Numbered from the stretch's first letter, positions 23,605 through 32,112 are shown. The stretch is DNA of 64,000 nt from Teichococcus aerophilus (GCF_014490485.1 NZ_JACTVA010000005.1:97203-161202); one strand, 5' to 3'. Numbers and translations: made by a program. The notes: a model not told the origin generated them from the letters alone.

Positions 23605-24831
23605 TCACAGTACGGCGGGGTGCTGGCCGGCATGGCCCTCCGTCGGAAGGTCGCGCCCCACGCGCGGCACCAACAGGATCGCGGCCAGCAGCAGTAGCAC
23701 GCCGCCGGCACCGAACACGCCCGCCACGCCCCGCATCTCAAAAATCAGCCCACCCAAGGCGGCGCCCGAGGCGATGGCCAGCTGCACCGCCGCCACGATC
23801 AGCCCGCCGGCGCTCTCCGCCTCGTCCGGCACGGTTCGCGCCACCCAGGTGGACCAGCCGACCGGCACGGCACCGAACGCCATGCCCCACAGCGCGACCA
23901 CCGCCGCCTGCAGCGGCAGCCCCACCTGCAGGTGGGCCAGCACCAGCGCCGAGCTGCCGATCAGTACCGGCATCGCGATCAAGGTCAGGCGCAGGCTGCG
24001 CTGCAGCAGAAAACCGGCCAGGAAGGTGCCGAATAAATTGGCGACGCCGAAGCCCAGCAGGATCAGGGCCATGCGCTCGATATCCACGCCAGCCGTCAGC
24101 TCCAGCATCGGGCGGATATAGGTGAACAGGGCGAAATGCCCGCCGAACACCAGCACGGTGCACAGCATGCCTAGTGCCACGCCCCGCCGCCCCAGCACCA
24201 TCGCCAGGGTGCGCAGCTTCGCCGTTCCGGTGGGCGCCAGCGGCGGCAACGTCGCGAACTGCGCCAGCAGCCCCACCACGCCGATGGCGGCGGCCAGTAG
24301 GAAGACGCTGCGCCACCCGTACATCCCGCCCAGATAGCTCCCCAGCGGCGCCGCCACGATGGTGGCCAGGGACACGCCGCTGAAGATCATGGACAGCGCC
24401 CTGGGCACCATCTCCTGCGGCACCAACCGCATCGCCATGGCGGCCGCCATGCTCCAGAAGCCGCCCAGGGCCACCCCCAGCATCACCCGCCCCAGCAGCA
24501 GCAAGCCCAGGTTGGGCGCGAACGCCACCAGCAGATTGGACCCGATCAACAGCACCGAGAACGCCATCAGCACCAGCCGCCGGTCGATGCCCCGCGTCGC
24601 GGGCGCGGCCAGCAGGCCGGCGGCCAGCGCCACCATCGCCGTCACCGTTACCGCCTGCCCCGCCACGCCTTCCGACACGCCAAGCGTCGCCGCCATCGGC
24701 GTCAGCAGGCTGGCCGGCAGGAATTCGGCCGTGACCAGGCCGAACACGCCTAAGGATAGGGAGACGACGGCCGCCCAGGCCGGAGTCTCCCGCGCGCCAT
24801 CCGGCGCTACGCCTACTCCATCGCTACTCAT
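23605..24831 (-). CDS. MFS efflux transporter, NepI-like
   Basis: Twelve-helix major facilitator of 408 residues, drug:H+ antiporter-1 type. Segments VTAEFLPASLLTPMAATLG, GVAGQAVTVTAMVA, LGRVMLGVALGGFW and VGWSTWVARTVPDEAESAG closely resemble E. coli NepI, a purine-ribonucleoside exporter. Substrate here may be a nucleoside analogue or an unrelated toxic compound. ATG 24831 has GAGGATGGGTC in front and is preferred over ATG 24846. It diverges from an araC-type gene with a 110-bp gap, a common regulator-pump arrangement. Confidence 0.87.
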   Translation of the reverse strand: MSSDGVGVAPDGARETPAWAAVVSLSLGVFGLVTAEFLPASLLTPMAATLGVSEGVAGQAVTVTAMVALAAGLLAAPATRGIDRRLVLMAFSVLLIGSNLLVAFAPNLGLLLLGRVMLGVALGGFWSMAAAMAMRLVPQEMVPRALSMIFSGVSLATIVAAPLGSYLGGMYGWRSVFLLAAAIGVVGLLAQFATLPPLAPTGTAKLRTLAMVLGRRGVALGMLCTVLVFGGHFALFTYIRPMLELTAGVDIERMALILLGFGVANLFGTFLAGFLLQRSLRLTLIAMPVLIGSSALVLAHLQVGLPLQAAVVALWGMAFGAVPVGWSTWVARTVPDEAESAGGLIVAAVQLAIASGAALGGLIFEMRGVAGVFGAGGVLLLLAAILLVPRVGRDLPTEGHAGQHPAVL

Positions 24832-24941
24832 GACCCATCCTCGCATTGCAACCTGTGTTGCAGCGCAAAGTAAGGTTGAGCTGTCGGACGATCTATGGCA
24901 TCACGTCCGATATTGTTGACCGAAACGCCGGCGATCACGCC

Positions 24942-25928
24942 ATGACCCAGCCTGCTCCAGACCTGATGAGCGAATTGCTGCTCGGCATGCGGTTGCGCGG
25001 AATCCAGTGCCGCCGCATCCAGGTGACGGCGCCGTTCGGCCTGGGCTTCGGCGCTGCGGACCGGCGGGCGCAGTTCCATTTCATCGCCGCGGGCCATGTG
25101 GTGCTGCGCAGCGCCAGCGGTGTGCTGCACCCGCTGGAGGCCGGCACCGCTGTGTTCCTGCCGCATGGTGGCGCCCATCAGCTGCTCTCCAGCGCCGAGG
25201 CCCAGTGCCGCGACATCGCCAGCTTCAGCTCCGCCCCGCTTTGCGACAATGTCTGCGCCATCACCGCCTGCTGCGACGCACCGGATGCCGGCAGCACCAT
25301 CATCTTCAGCAGCGCCATGGAGTTCGAACTCGGCGGCATGCAGAGCCTGGTCGCGCTGATGCCGGAGGTGATGCTGGTCAGTACGTTGCTGGACCGCCAG
25401 CCGGAATTGCTGCCGATCCTGACTGCCATGGAGAACGAGGCCCGGCTGCAGCGCGTCGGCTTCGCCGGTATCCTTGCCCGGCTGGCGGATGTGGTCTCCG
25501 CCACCATCGTGCGTGGTTGGGTGGAATGCGGCTGCGGCGGCGCCTCAGGCCTGGTGGATGCCATTCGCGATCCCAGGCTGGCCCGCACCATCGCCGCGCT
25601 GCATCGGGACCCGGGGCGGGACTGGACGGTCGCCGCCCTGGCGGCGGAGATGGGCAGTTCCCGCTCCGTCTTCGCCGAGCGCTTCCAGGCCGTGCTGGGC
25701 ATCCCGCCGCTGCGCTACATCACGGAGTTGCGGATGCGCCTTGCCGCGCAATGGATCACGCAGGACAAGGTCCCGCTCGACGCCGTCGCGCAGCGCCTGG
25801 GCTATACCTCGCTGGCGGCCTTCAGCCGGGCCTTCAAGCGTGTCACCGGGGAGCCGCCCGGGGCGCTGCGCCACCCACGAGCGGCACCTCCGCCCGCCAT
25901 GGCCGATGGCCCACGCGCGGTGGCCTGA
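24942..25928 (+). CDS. AraC-family transcriptional regulator (Cupin_6 type)
   Basis: Regulator of 328 residues. The N-terminal half is a cupin-like sensor (RAQFHFIAAGHVVLRS, FLPHGGAHQLLSS). The C-terminal half has two helix-turn-helix units (WTVAALAAEMGSSRSVFAERF and PLDAVAQRLGYTSLAAFSRAF). The Cupin_6 AraC group usually controls a neighbouring MFS pump or oxidoreductase, and here the NepI-like pump is divergent. The frame is open back to 24846, but ATG 24942 gives the family's normal start. Confidence 0.88.
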   Translation: MTQPAPDLMSELLLGMRLRGIQCRRIQVTAPFGLGFGAADRRAQFHFIAAGHVVLRSASGVLHPLEAGTAVFLPHGGAHQLLSSAEAQCRDIASFSSAPLCDNVCAITACCDAPDAGSTIIFSSAMEFELGGMQSLVALMPEVMLVSTLLDRQPELLPILTAMENEARLQRVGFAGILARLADVVSATIVRGWVECGCGGASGLVDAIRDPRLARTIAALHRDPGRDWTVAALAAEMGSSRSVFAERFQAVLGIPPLRYITELRMRLAAQWITQDKVPLDAVAQRLGYTSLAAFSRAFKRVTGEPPGALRHPRAAPPPAMADGPRAVA

Positions 25929-25977
25929 ACGGCCCCCGAACGCCAAGATCGCCCCGCCTCCGCCACGAACGGAGCAT

Positions 25978-26009
25978 AAAAAAGGCCCGGCGGATCGCTC
26001 CGCCGGGCC
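25978..26009 (-). terminator. Rho-independent terminator of the membrane-protein gene
   Basis: An 11-bp perfect stem (GGCCCGGCGGA at 25984-25994 and its complement at 25999-26009) with a TCGC loop is followed on the minus strand by six T residues. It lies 21 bp after the stop of the leftward gene. Confidence 0.88.
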
Positions 26010-26030
26010 GTGTCCGATGCACCAAGCCTG

Positions 26031-26894
26031 TTATGTATCGCGCAGCCGTCCACCCCAACCCGCGGCGGCGGAGGCCACGAAGGCACCGATCAGCATCGAC
26101 AGCGCCGTGTAGATGGAGAACTTGGCCGCGGCCTTGCGGGCCTCGTCCACCGCCGTCTTCGCTTTCTCGGCAGCCTCACGCGCACGGGTCACCGTGGCAT
26201 CCACCCGGCTACGCGCGTCGGCCTGGGAGATCCCGGCGCGGGCGGAGACGAGCTGCGCCAGATAGGCGCGGTCGGCTTCCGGCACATCTCCATTGGCGAC
26301 ACCATTGGCAATGATTCGGCCGGCCTCGGCCGAAGCATCCGCCGCGTTGGCGTTGGCATCCGGTTGCGCCCGACGGAACAGGCTGTCCATGTCGTAGCCT
26401 TCAGTCAGCTCGGACATGGCGCCGGCCGCACCCTGCGCCGCACCACCACCCACGCTCGCCGCCGCCTGCACACCGGTACCGATGGCGGACGACGCAGCCG
26501 AGGCCAGCAGCCCGACCGTCACCAGCGTCGCCAGCGACCAGGCCAGGAATCCGTGGGCGGTATCGCGGAAGAACGACTCATCCGCGTGGATGCTGCTCCA
26601 CTTGGTGCGAAGGCGCCCGGCCATGTAGCCACCGACGCCGGAGGAGAACCACTGCACGATGATCAGCCAGATCACCGTCGCCACGCCCAGCGTGGTGGCC
26701 GTGTTGCCTTCACCACTCCAGGGCGAGGCGGCGGACAATCCAAGGCCGGAACCCAGGGCGATCAGGATCAGCGTGATCGCCATGGACGCCACGGCGCCAC
26801 CGATGATGGCGCCCCAGGAAATGGCCGATTGCGTGGCCTCCTGCGTGCTGGCAGCGGCTACGCTACCAACGGGGCTTCTTGCTTCCAGGGGCAT
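26031..26894 (-). CDS. Alanine-rich integral membrane protein, function unknown
   Basis: Protein of 287 residues that I do not assign to a function. Three hydrophobic segments lie at about 27-55, 68-95 and 113-135. A small-residue linker follows, then an acidic segment with Asn/Ala repeats, an amphipathic Ala/Lys/Glu helix likely to form a coiled coil (REAAEKAKTAVDEARKAA) and a last membrane segment (about 262-282) rich in Ala/Gly. Similar proteins occur in alphaproteobacteria, sometimes labelled PhnA-like without support. It follows an 18-bp gap after the 25-residue peptide gene and ends at a strong terminator, so the two form a short operon. Confidence 0.7.
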   Translation of the reverse strand: MPLEARSPVGSVAAASTQEATQSAISWGAIIGGAVASMAITLILIALGSGLGLSAASPWSGEGNTATTLGVATVIWLIIVQWFSSGVGGYMAGRLRTKWSSIHADESFFRDTAHGFLAWSLATLVTVGLLASAASSAIGTGVQAAASVGGGAAQGAAGAMSELTEGYDMDSLFRRAQPDANANAADASAEAGRIIANGVANGDVPEADRAYLAQLVSARAGISQADARSRVDATVTRAREAAEKAKTAVDEARKAAAKFSIYTALSMLIGAFVASAAAGWGGRLRDT

Positions 26895-26912
26895 GAGGGT
26901 CTGTCCCGTGTC

Positions 26913-26990
26913 TCAGCGCCACAGCAGCGCGAGAAGGATGATCACCGGGATCGGCACCCCAAGCAGCCAAAGCAGAATTCCGCGACCCAT
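26913..26990 (-). CDS. GILLWLLG-type small membrane peptide (25 aa)
   Basis: A 25-residue peptide, MGRGILLWLLGVPIP plus a hydrophobic end VIILLALLWR. It is almost wholly hydrophobic with a central Pro-x-Pro, so probably one kinked membrane helix. A strong GAGGAGACGGGTC precedes the ATG. Very similar short peptides recur in many proteobacteria, which makes it a real gene rather than chance. It is the first gene of a pair with the membrane protein downstream. Function unknown. Confidence 0.75.
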   Translation of the reverse strand: MGRGILLWLLGVPIPVIILLALLWR

Positions 26991-27204
26991 GACCCGTCTC
27001 CTCTTCCTGGGTATCTGGGTGTAACGCCGCAGATTGTAACAGGTTGCCCGAGGCGTAAGGTCGGCCGTAAGGCCGGCGCCGCCAAGATCGCTCGCCCTGA
27101 TAAGGGCCATCAGCAGTGGCCGAGCCGCTCGCTGGCGCCCGCCAAAACCATGCGCGGTTTCCAGGTGCCGGAGCCGGGGTTTCCGAAGGCCTTGGGCCCT
27201 CGGC

Positions 27205-27239
27205 AAAAAAGATTTGAGAAAGGCGGCGCCCCTCTCAAA
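27205..27239 (-). terminator. Terminator overlapping the lysR-type stop codon (repeat family 2)
   Basis: On the minus strand TTTGAGA...TCTCAAA (arms 27233-27239 and 27213-27219) with an inner GGCG/CGCC stem is followed by a T-run (27205-27210). The stop codon of the LysR gene at 27235-27237 is inside the arm. A second hairpin follows at 27183-27203 (CCGAAGGCC against GGCCCTCGG). The same two-hairpin order recurs at 32113-32165. Confidence 0.75.
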
Positions 27240-28176
27240 CCTCTCCGCCACCCTCCATTGCCTCGCACTCCCGCATGGCGGTCGCCAGCAGCGCCGCCGC
27301 CGCCTCCACCGCGATCGGCAGCGACGTATCGGCCCGCGCATACAGCCCTAACTCGCTGAACACCGGCCCACGCTGGTGGTGCAGCGGCACATGCACCAGC
27401 TCCCCGCGCTGCAACGCCTGCTCGACGCCGACGCGTGTCATGAAGGCGACACCCATGCCCCGCAGCACCAGTTGCTTCATCATCTCCACCGAGCCGGCCT
27501 CAAACTGTCCCCGGTCCGGCAGGCGCGACTGGAAGAACAGCGCGTGCAGCTGGTCGCGATTAGCGAAGTTCAACTTCGGCAGGATCAACGGCTGCTCCAG
27601 GCAATCACGCAGAGACACCACGGCGCGGGCCGCCAGCGGCGAGTCCGGCCGCACCACCGCACCCAGCCTGAAGCGCGCCACGGCCAGTTGCCGCAACTCC
27701 GCCCGCCGCCGGACCTCGAAGGCCAGGCCAAGATGCACGTCGCCATCCATGATCGCTGCGGGAATCTGCTCCGTTCCCATCACACCGACGCCGAAGGTCA
27801 GGCGGGGATAGGCCGCATGCGCCGCCCGCAGCGCCTCCGGCACGATCTGGTGGCACAGCCCTTCCAGTGTCGCCAGCTCGACATGCCCGACCCGAAGGCC
27901 CTTGATCGCGTCGAGCTCGGAGGATGCGCGTTCCAGGTCCCGCATCACGGTGGTCACATGGTGTGCCAGCACCTCGCCGGCCGCGGTCAGCTTCAGCCCG
28001 GCGGGCAGCCGCTCGAACAGCGGCGCGCAGAGTTCCGCCTCCAGCTTGAGGATCTGCCGATTCACGGCGGAGGACGCGACGTTCAGCCGCCGGGCGCCCT
28101 CCCGGATGGAACCGGCGCGGCGCACCGCATCGAAATACTGCAAGGCAGCGGCATGAATCCGCAGCGGCCTGGCCAT
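27235..28176 (-). CDS. LysR-family transcriptional regulator
   Basis: Regulator of 313 residues. The N-terminal winged helix (ALQYFDAVRRAGSIREGARRLNVASSAVNRQI, in parts) is followed by the two-lobed effector domain, with typical segments LEGLCHQIVPEAL, GDVHLGLAFEV and VLRGMGVAFMTR. The serine-rich SSAVNRQILKLE recognition helix is intact. It is divergent from the pyrK-pyrD operon across a 191-bp gap that contains a perfect 7-bp inverted repeat 18 bp from its own start, so it probably controls that operon and itself. Confidence 0.88.
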   Translation of the reverse strand: MARPLRIHAAALQYFDAVRRAGSIREGARRLNVASSAVNRQILKLEAELCAPLFERLPAGLKLTAAGEVLAHHVTTVMRDLERASSELDAIKGLRVGHVELATLEGLCHQIVPEALRAAHAAYPRLTFGVGVMGTEQIPAAIMDGDVHLGLAFEVRRRAELRQLAVARFRLGAVVRPDSPLAARAVVSLRDCLEQPLILPKLNFANRDQLHALFFQSRLPDRGQFEAGSVEMMKQLVLRGMGVAFMTRVGVEQALQRGELVHVPLHHQRGPVFSELGLYARADTSLPIAVEAAAALLATAMRECEAMEGGGEV

Positions 28177-28194
28177 GGTCTCTGCCTTCTTTCC

Positions 28195-28211
28195 GATGCC
28201 GAACCGGCATC
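28195..28211. promoter_or_regulatory. Inverted repeat, LysR operator candidate
   Basis: GATGCCG (28195-28201) and CGGCATC (28205-28211) are perfect inverted copies separated by AAC. The site is 18 bp upstream of the lysR-type start in the divergent gap before pyrK. LysR regulators often bind such sites next to their own promoter. Confidence 0.5.
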
Positions 28212-28367
28212 ACCCTAGGCGAAAATCGGCACTTTGGCGAGCGGAGTGGGGATTGCAGACTGGCATCGTGCCATTGCCCGTCCCGGCTTTCGGCCAAGCG
28301 CACAAGCGGGGGCGGCCACCGCTTCCGGCTCTGGCACCGGTGGCATGGATTGGAAAGGGAGTTCCGA

Positions 28368-29222
28368 ATGCGTGACGAAGCCGGTCCCCAGCCATCCATG
28401 GGGCTCCGCGGCCACAGCGCCTTCCAGCCTAGCGCGGTTGCGGAGAAGGCACTCATCATCTCCCACGAAGCCGTCAATGGCGAGTACCGGCACATGCGGC
28501 TGGCGTGCAACGCCGTCGCTGCCGGCGCGGCCCCCGGCCAGTTCTTCCAGCTGCTCTGCCCCGCTCCGCCTGGCGAGGCGCCCTTCCTGCGGCGGCCGAT
28601 GAGCGTCTATGGCGCCGACCCGGCAACAGGCACCGTCGAGTTCCTGTACAAGGTCACCGGTGCCGGCACCCGTGGCCTGGCCATGCTGGGGGTCGGCGAT
28701 CAGCTGGATATCCTCGGCCCGCTGGGGCAGGGCTTCACGCTCGACCCCGCCTGGCGCCACATCGTCGCGGTCGGGCGCGGCGCCGGGCTGGCGACGCTGG
28801 CGCCGCTGGCCCGGGCGGCCCGTGCGCAGGGCATCGGCGTCACCGCCATCCTCAGCGCCAGGCGGCCGGAGCTGGTGGTGTCCGAAGCGCAGTTCCGCGC
28901 CCAGGGCGCCGAGGTCCTGGCAGTGACGGAAAGCGACGGCACCAGCAGCCCCGCCTATGTCGAGCGTCAGTTGCGTGCGCTGACCGCCGCCGGGCGCTGC
29001 GATGCCTTCTTCACCTGCGGCTCCGCCCGCCTGCTGCGCCTGCAACAGGATCTGGCGCGGGAATTCGGCCTGCCGGGGCAAGTGGCGTTGGAACAGCAGA
29101 TGGCCTGCGGCCTTGGCATATGCTTTTGCTGCGTGCGGGACTTCCAGGTGGAGGGCAGGACGTTGCACAAGCGCGTCTGCTGGGATGGCCCGGTCTTCGA
29201 CCTGCTGGAGGCCGTGGCATGA
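28368..29222 (+). CDS. pyrK: Dihydroorotate dehydrogenase electron-transfer subunit
   Basis: Flavin/iron-sulfur subunit of class 1B dihydroorotate dehydrogenase, 284 residues, cytosolic. It belongs to the ferredoxin-NADP reductase superfamily with an FAD domain (FLRRPMSVYG), an NAD domain (VGRGAGLATLAPLAR, FFTCGSARLL) and the C-terminal [2Fe-2S] motif C-x4-C-x2-C (ACGLGICFCC) plus VCWDGPVF. All cluster cysteines are present, so it can exchange electrons with NAD. ATG 28368 follows GGAAAGGGAG; an upstream TTG is unlikely. It overlaps pyrD by ATGA. Confidence 0.9.
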   Translation: MRDEAGPQPSMGLRGHSAFQPSAVAEKALIISHEAVNGEYRHMRLACNAVAAGAAPGQFFQLLCPAPPGEAPFLRRPMSVYGADPATGTVEFLYKVTGAGTRGLAMLGVGDQLDILGPLGQGFTLDPAWRHIVAVGRGAGLATLAPLARAARAQGIGVTAILSARRPELVVSEAQFRAQGAEVLAVTESDGTSSPAYVERQLRALTAAGRCDAFFTCGSARLLRLQQDLAREFGLPGQVALEQQMACGLGICFCCVRDFQVEGRTLHKRVCWDGPVFDLLEAVA

Positions 29223-30166
29223 CCGACATGACGGTGCGCATCGGTGGCCTGACCCTGGCCAGTCCGGTCATGCCCGCCTCCGGCACCTTTGCCGAGGGGC
29301 TGGCGCGGGTGATGGATCTCGACCGCCTCGGCGCCCTGGTGACCAAGACCATCACGCGCGAATTGCGGGACGGCAACCCGCTGCCCCGCGTGGCGGAGGT
29401 GCCGGGCGGCATGCTTAACGCCATCGGCATCCCGTCCAAGGGCGTGCCCTGTTTCCTGCGGGACAGCCTGCCCTTCTACCAGCGTTGGCGGCCGCCCTTG
29501 GTCGTCTCCATCTCCGCCCCCACGGCGGAAGGCTTCGCCGCCTTGGCTGCCGAAATCAGCGTGCCGGGCGTCACCGCCATCGAGGCCAACATCTCCTGCC
29601 CCAATATCGAGGAGGACGGCAAAGCCTTCGCCATGCAGGCCGGCTCCGCCGCCGCGGTCATGCGGCGGCTGCGGGCAGCGACCAGCCTGCCGCTCTGGGC
29701 CAAGCTGACCCCCAATACCGGCGACATGGCCGCTGTCGCCCTGGCCTGCGAGGATGAGGGCGCGGACGCGCTGGTGGTGGCCAACACCATCCTGGCGATG
29801 TCGATCGACCTGCAGACCTTCAAGCCACGCCTGGGCAACATCATGGGCGGCCTGTCCGGCCCGGCGGTGAAGCCGATCGTGCTGCGGCAGGTCTATCAAT
29901 GCGCGCGGGCGGTGCGCATTCCTGTCATCGGCTGCGGCGGCATCTCCACCGCGCTGGATGCCGCCGAATACATGCTGGCCGGCGCCACGGCCGTGCAGGT
30001 CGGCACCGCCACCTTTCTGCAACCCGAGGCGATGACGCAGGTGATCGACGGTCTGGCGCAGTTCTGCGCCGCCCGTGGCATCGGCCATGTCGCCGAATTG
30101 ACCGGCGCCCTGAAGCGCGAGGATACGCATGAAGCCGATCTTGCCTGGGCCGCCCCGGCACCATGA
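29219..30166 (+). CDS. pyrD: Dihydroorotate dehydrogenase, class 1B catalytic subunit
   Basis: TIM-barrel flavoenzyme of 315 residues that interconverts dihydroorotate and orotate. It has the class 1 active-site cysteine in IEANISCPNIEEDGKAF, FMN phosphate-site glycines in VIGCGGIST and VQVGTATF, and TKTITRELRDGNP near the N-terminus. The Cys (not Ser) base and the adjacent PyrK define the NAD-linked class 1B. Alphaproteobacteria mostly make pyrimidines with the quinone-linked class 2 enzyme, so this looks like an additional, possibly acquired, set. It overlaps pyrK and the M20 gene by 4 bp each. Confidence 0.9.
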   Translation: MTDMTVRIGGLTLASPVMPASGTFAEGLARVMDLDRLGALVTKTITRELRDGNPLPRVAEVPGGMLNAIGIPSKGVPCFLRDSLPFYQRWRPPLVVSISAPTAEGFAALAAEISVPGVTAIEANISCPNIEEDGKAFAMQAGSAAAVMRRLRAATSLPLWAKLTPNTGDMAAVALACEDEGADALVVANTILAMSIDLQTFKPRLGNIMGGLSGPAVKPIVLRQVYQCARAVRIPVIGCGGISTALDAAEYMLAGATAVQVGTATFLQPEAMTQVIDGLAQFCAARGIGHVAELTGALKREDTHEADLAWAAPAP

Positions 30167-31410
30167 CTGACCATCTGGCCGAGCGGCTGTTCGCGCAGTT
30201 GCGGGACGAGAGCTTCGACGGCGTCGGCATCACCCGCGAATGCTACACCCCGGCCGAGACCCGGGCGCTGGAGCTGGTCGAGGCCGAGGCACGCCGGCTG
30301 GGGCTGGAGACGAGTTGGGACACCGGCGCCAACCTATGGGCCACCCTGCCCGGCAGCGATCCCACCCTGCCCGCCGTGGCTTGCGGCTCTCACCTCGACT
30401 CAGTCCCGCAGGGTGGCAATTTCGATGGCGCCGCCGGGGTGCTGGCGGGGCTGCTGGCGCTGGGCCAGTTGCGGCGCGAAGGCTTCCAGCCGCGCCGCTC
30501 CCTGCGCCTGCTGGCGCTGCGGGGGGAGGAAAGCGCCTTCTATGGCCAAGCCTATCTGGGCTCCTCTGCCCTGTTCGGCCGCCTGCGGGCGGAAGATCTG
30601 GCCGCCGCCAACGTGGCCACCGGGCGCAGCCTGGGGGAGGCGATGCGCTCCGTCGGCATCGACACCGACCGGGTGGAGCGCGGCGAGGTATTGCTGAACC
30701 CCGCCTCCCTGGCCTGCTGGCTGGAACTGCATATCGAGCAGGGCCCGGTACTGGTGGCGCGGGACATGCCCGCCGCCGTCGTCACCGGCATCCGTGGCAA
30801 CCTCCGCCACCGGGCCGTGGAGTGCCTCGGCGAGGCCGGCCATTCCGGCGCCGTGCCGCGCTGGCTGCGCCATGACGCGGTCTTTGCCGTGGCCGAGCTG
30901 ATCACCCGGCTGGACCGCCACTGGCGCACCCTGCTGGAACGCGGCCGCGACCTCGTGCTCACCTCCGGCATCATCGGCACCGACCCGCGCGAGCACGCCA
31001 TGGCGCGCATCCCCGGCCGCATGACCTTCTCGCTCGATATCCGCTCCCAGAGCCCGGAAACGCTGGAGGCGTTCTACGACCTCTTTCTCTCGGAATGCGC
31101 CGGGCTGGCGGAGGAGCGTGGCGTGCGGTTCGAGCCTGGCCGGCGGGTGGATGCCGCGCCGGCGCAGATGGATGCCGCGCTGATCGCCCGCCTGCGGGCC
31201 AACCTGCAGGCCATGGGCCAGCCGGACGAACCCATCCCGAGTGGCGCCGGCCATGACGCCGCGGTATTCGCCAATGCCGGCGTGCCCAGCGGCATGATCT
31301 TCGTCCGCAACGCCAATGGCTCCCACAACCCGAAGGAGGCCATGGAGATGAGCGACTTCCATGTCGGTGCCGAGCTGCTCCGGCGCACCCTGCGGGAGTT
31401 GGCCGCGTGA
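30163..31410 (+). CDS. M20 N-carbamoyl-L-amino-acid hydrolase (possible ureidosuccinase)
   Basis: Zinc amidohydrolase of 415 residues, M20C/hydantoinase-carbamoylase branch. Metal ligands are visible at His77 (CGSHLDSVPQGG), Asp88 (NFDGAAG), the Glu pair in LRGEESAFYG, His in LELHIEQGPVL and His in FVRNANGSHNP. Family enzymes hydrolyse N-carbamoyl amino acids to the amino acid, CO2 and ammonia. Because it sits between pyrD and pyrE, with 4-bp overlaps on both sides, N-carbamoyl-L-aspartate is the most likely substrate. That would make it a ureidosuccinase rather than a dihydroorotase. Beta-ureidopropionase or ureidoglycolate-type activity are alternatives. Confidence 0.83.
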   Translation: MTDHLAERLFAQLRDESFDGVGITRECYTPAETRALELVEAEARRLGLETSWDTGANLWATLPGSDPTLPAVACGSHLDSVPQGGNFDGAAGVLAGLLALGQLRREGFQPRRSLRLLALRGEESAFYGQAYLGSSALFGRLRAEDLAAANVATGRSLGEAMRSVGIDTDRVERGEVLLNPASLACWLELHIEQGPVLVARDMPAAVVTGIRGNLRHRAVECLGEAGHSGAVPRWLRHDAVFAVAELITRLDRHWRTLLERGRDLVLTSGIIGTDPREHAMARIPGRMTFSLDIRSQSPETLEAFYDLFLSECAGLAEERGVRFEPGRRVDAAPAQMDAALIARLRANLQAMGQPDEPIPSGAGHDAAVFANAGVPSGMIFVRNANGSHNPKEAMEMSDFHVGAELLRRTLRELAA

Positions 31411-32081
31411 GCCGCGACAGCCATCAGGCCATCACCGGCCGCAGTATCTCCCGCCTGCTGCTGGAGGCCGGCGCCATCCAGGTCAGCCAGGACCAGCCCT
31501 TCTTCCTGGCCGCCGGCTGGGCCAGCCCGGTCTATGTCGACTGCCGCCTGTTGGTCGACCGGCCCCGCTGGCGCCGCACCGTCATCGACCTGGCCATCGC
31601 CACCCTGCGCCGCTCCCCTTCCCTGGACATCGACATCATCGCCGGGGCGGAGACGGCGGGCATCCCATGGGCCGCCTTCCTGGCCGAGCGGCTGGACCTG
31701 CCGTTGCGCTATGTCCGCAAGCGCCCCCTCGGCATCGGCCGCAACGCCCAGGTAGAAGGCGGCAGCGTGGAAGGCCGCAACGTGCTGCTGGTGGACGACC
31801 TGACCACCGATGCCAGCAGCAAGGCCTCCTTCACCCGTGGCTTGCGCCAGGCCGGCGCCGTCGTCACCGACGTCTTCTCCATCTTCCACCACGCGGTCTT
31901 CCCCGGCGGGCAGGAACGGCTGCAGGAACTGGGCCTGCGCCTGCACTACCTGGCCAGCTGGGAAGACCTGCGGCGCCTGGAGCCCGGCGAGGGCCTGAAC
32001 AAGGCACAGCAGGCTCTGCTGGAGCACTTCCTGGCGGACCCAGTGGCGTGGTCGGGGCACCATGGCGGACGCGGCTTCTGA
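31407..32081 (+). CDS. pyrE: Orotate phosphoribosyltransferase
   Basis: Type I phosphoribosyltransferase of 224 residues that joins orotate and PRPP to give OMP. The PRPP loop VLLVDDLTTDASSK is at about residues 126-139, with the two acidic residues followed by Thr/Asp. The flexible-loop segment YVRKRPLGIGRNAQVEG replaces the usual RKxxKxxG stretch with RKRPLGIG, so the second lysine seen in most PyrE proteins is missing. The start is GTG overlapping the previous stop (GTGA). It is the last gene of the four-gene operon. Confidence 0.85.
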   Translation: MSRDSHQAITGRSISRLLLEAGAIQVSQDQPFFLAAGWASPVYVDCRLLVDRPRWRRTVIDLAIATLRRSPSLDIDIIAGAETAGIPWAAFLAERLDLPLRYVRKRPLGIGRNAQVEGGSVEGRNVLLVDDLTTDASSKASFTRGLRQAGAVVTDVFSIFHHAVFPGGQERLQELGLRLHYLASWEDLRRLEPGEGLNKAQQALLEHFLADPVAWSGHHGGRGF

Positions 32082-32112
32082 CGTCAGGTCGCCGCGTTGA
32101 GGGGCTGGTTCT

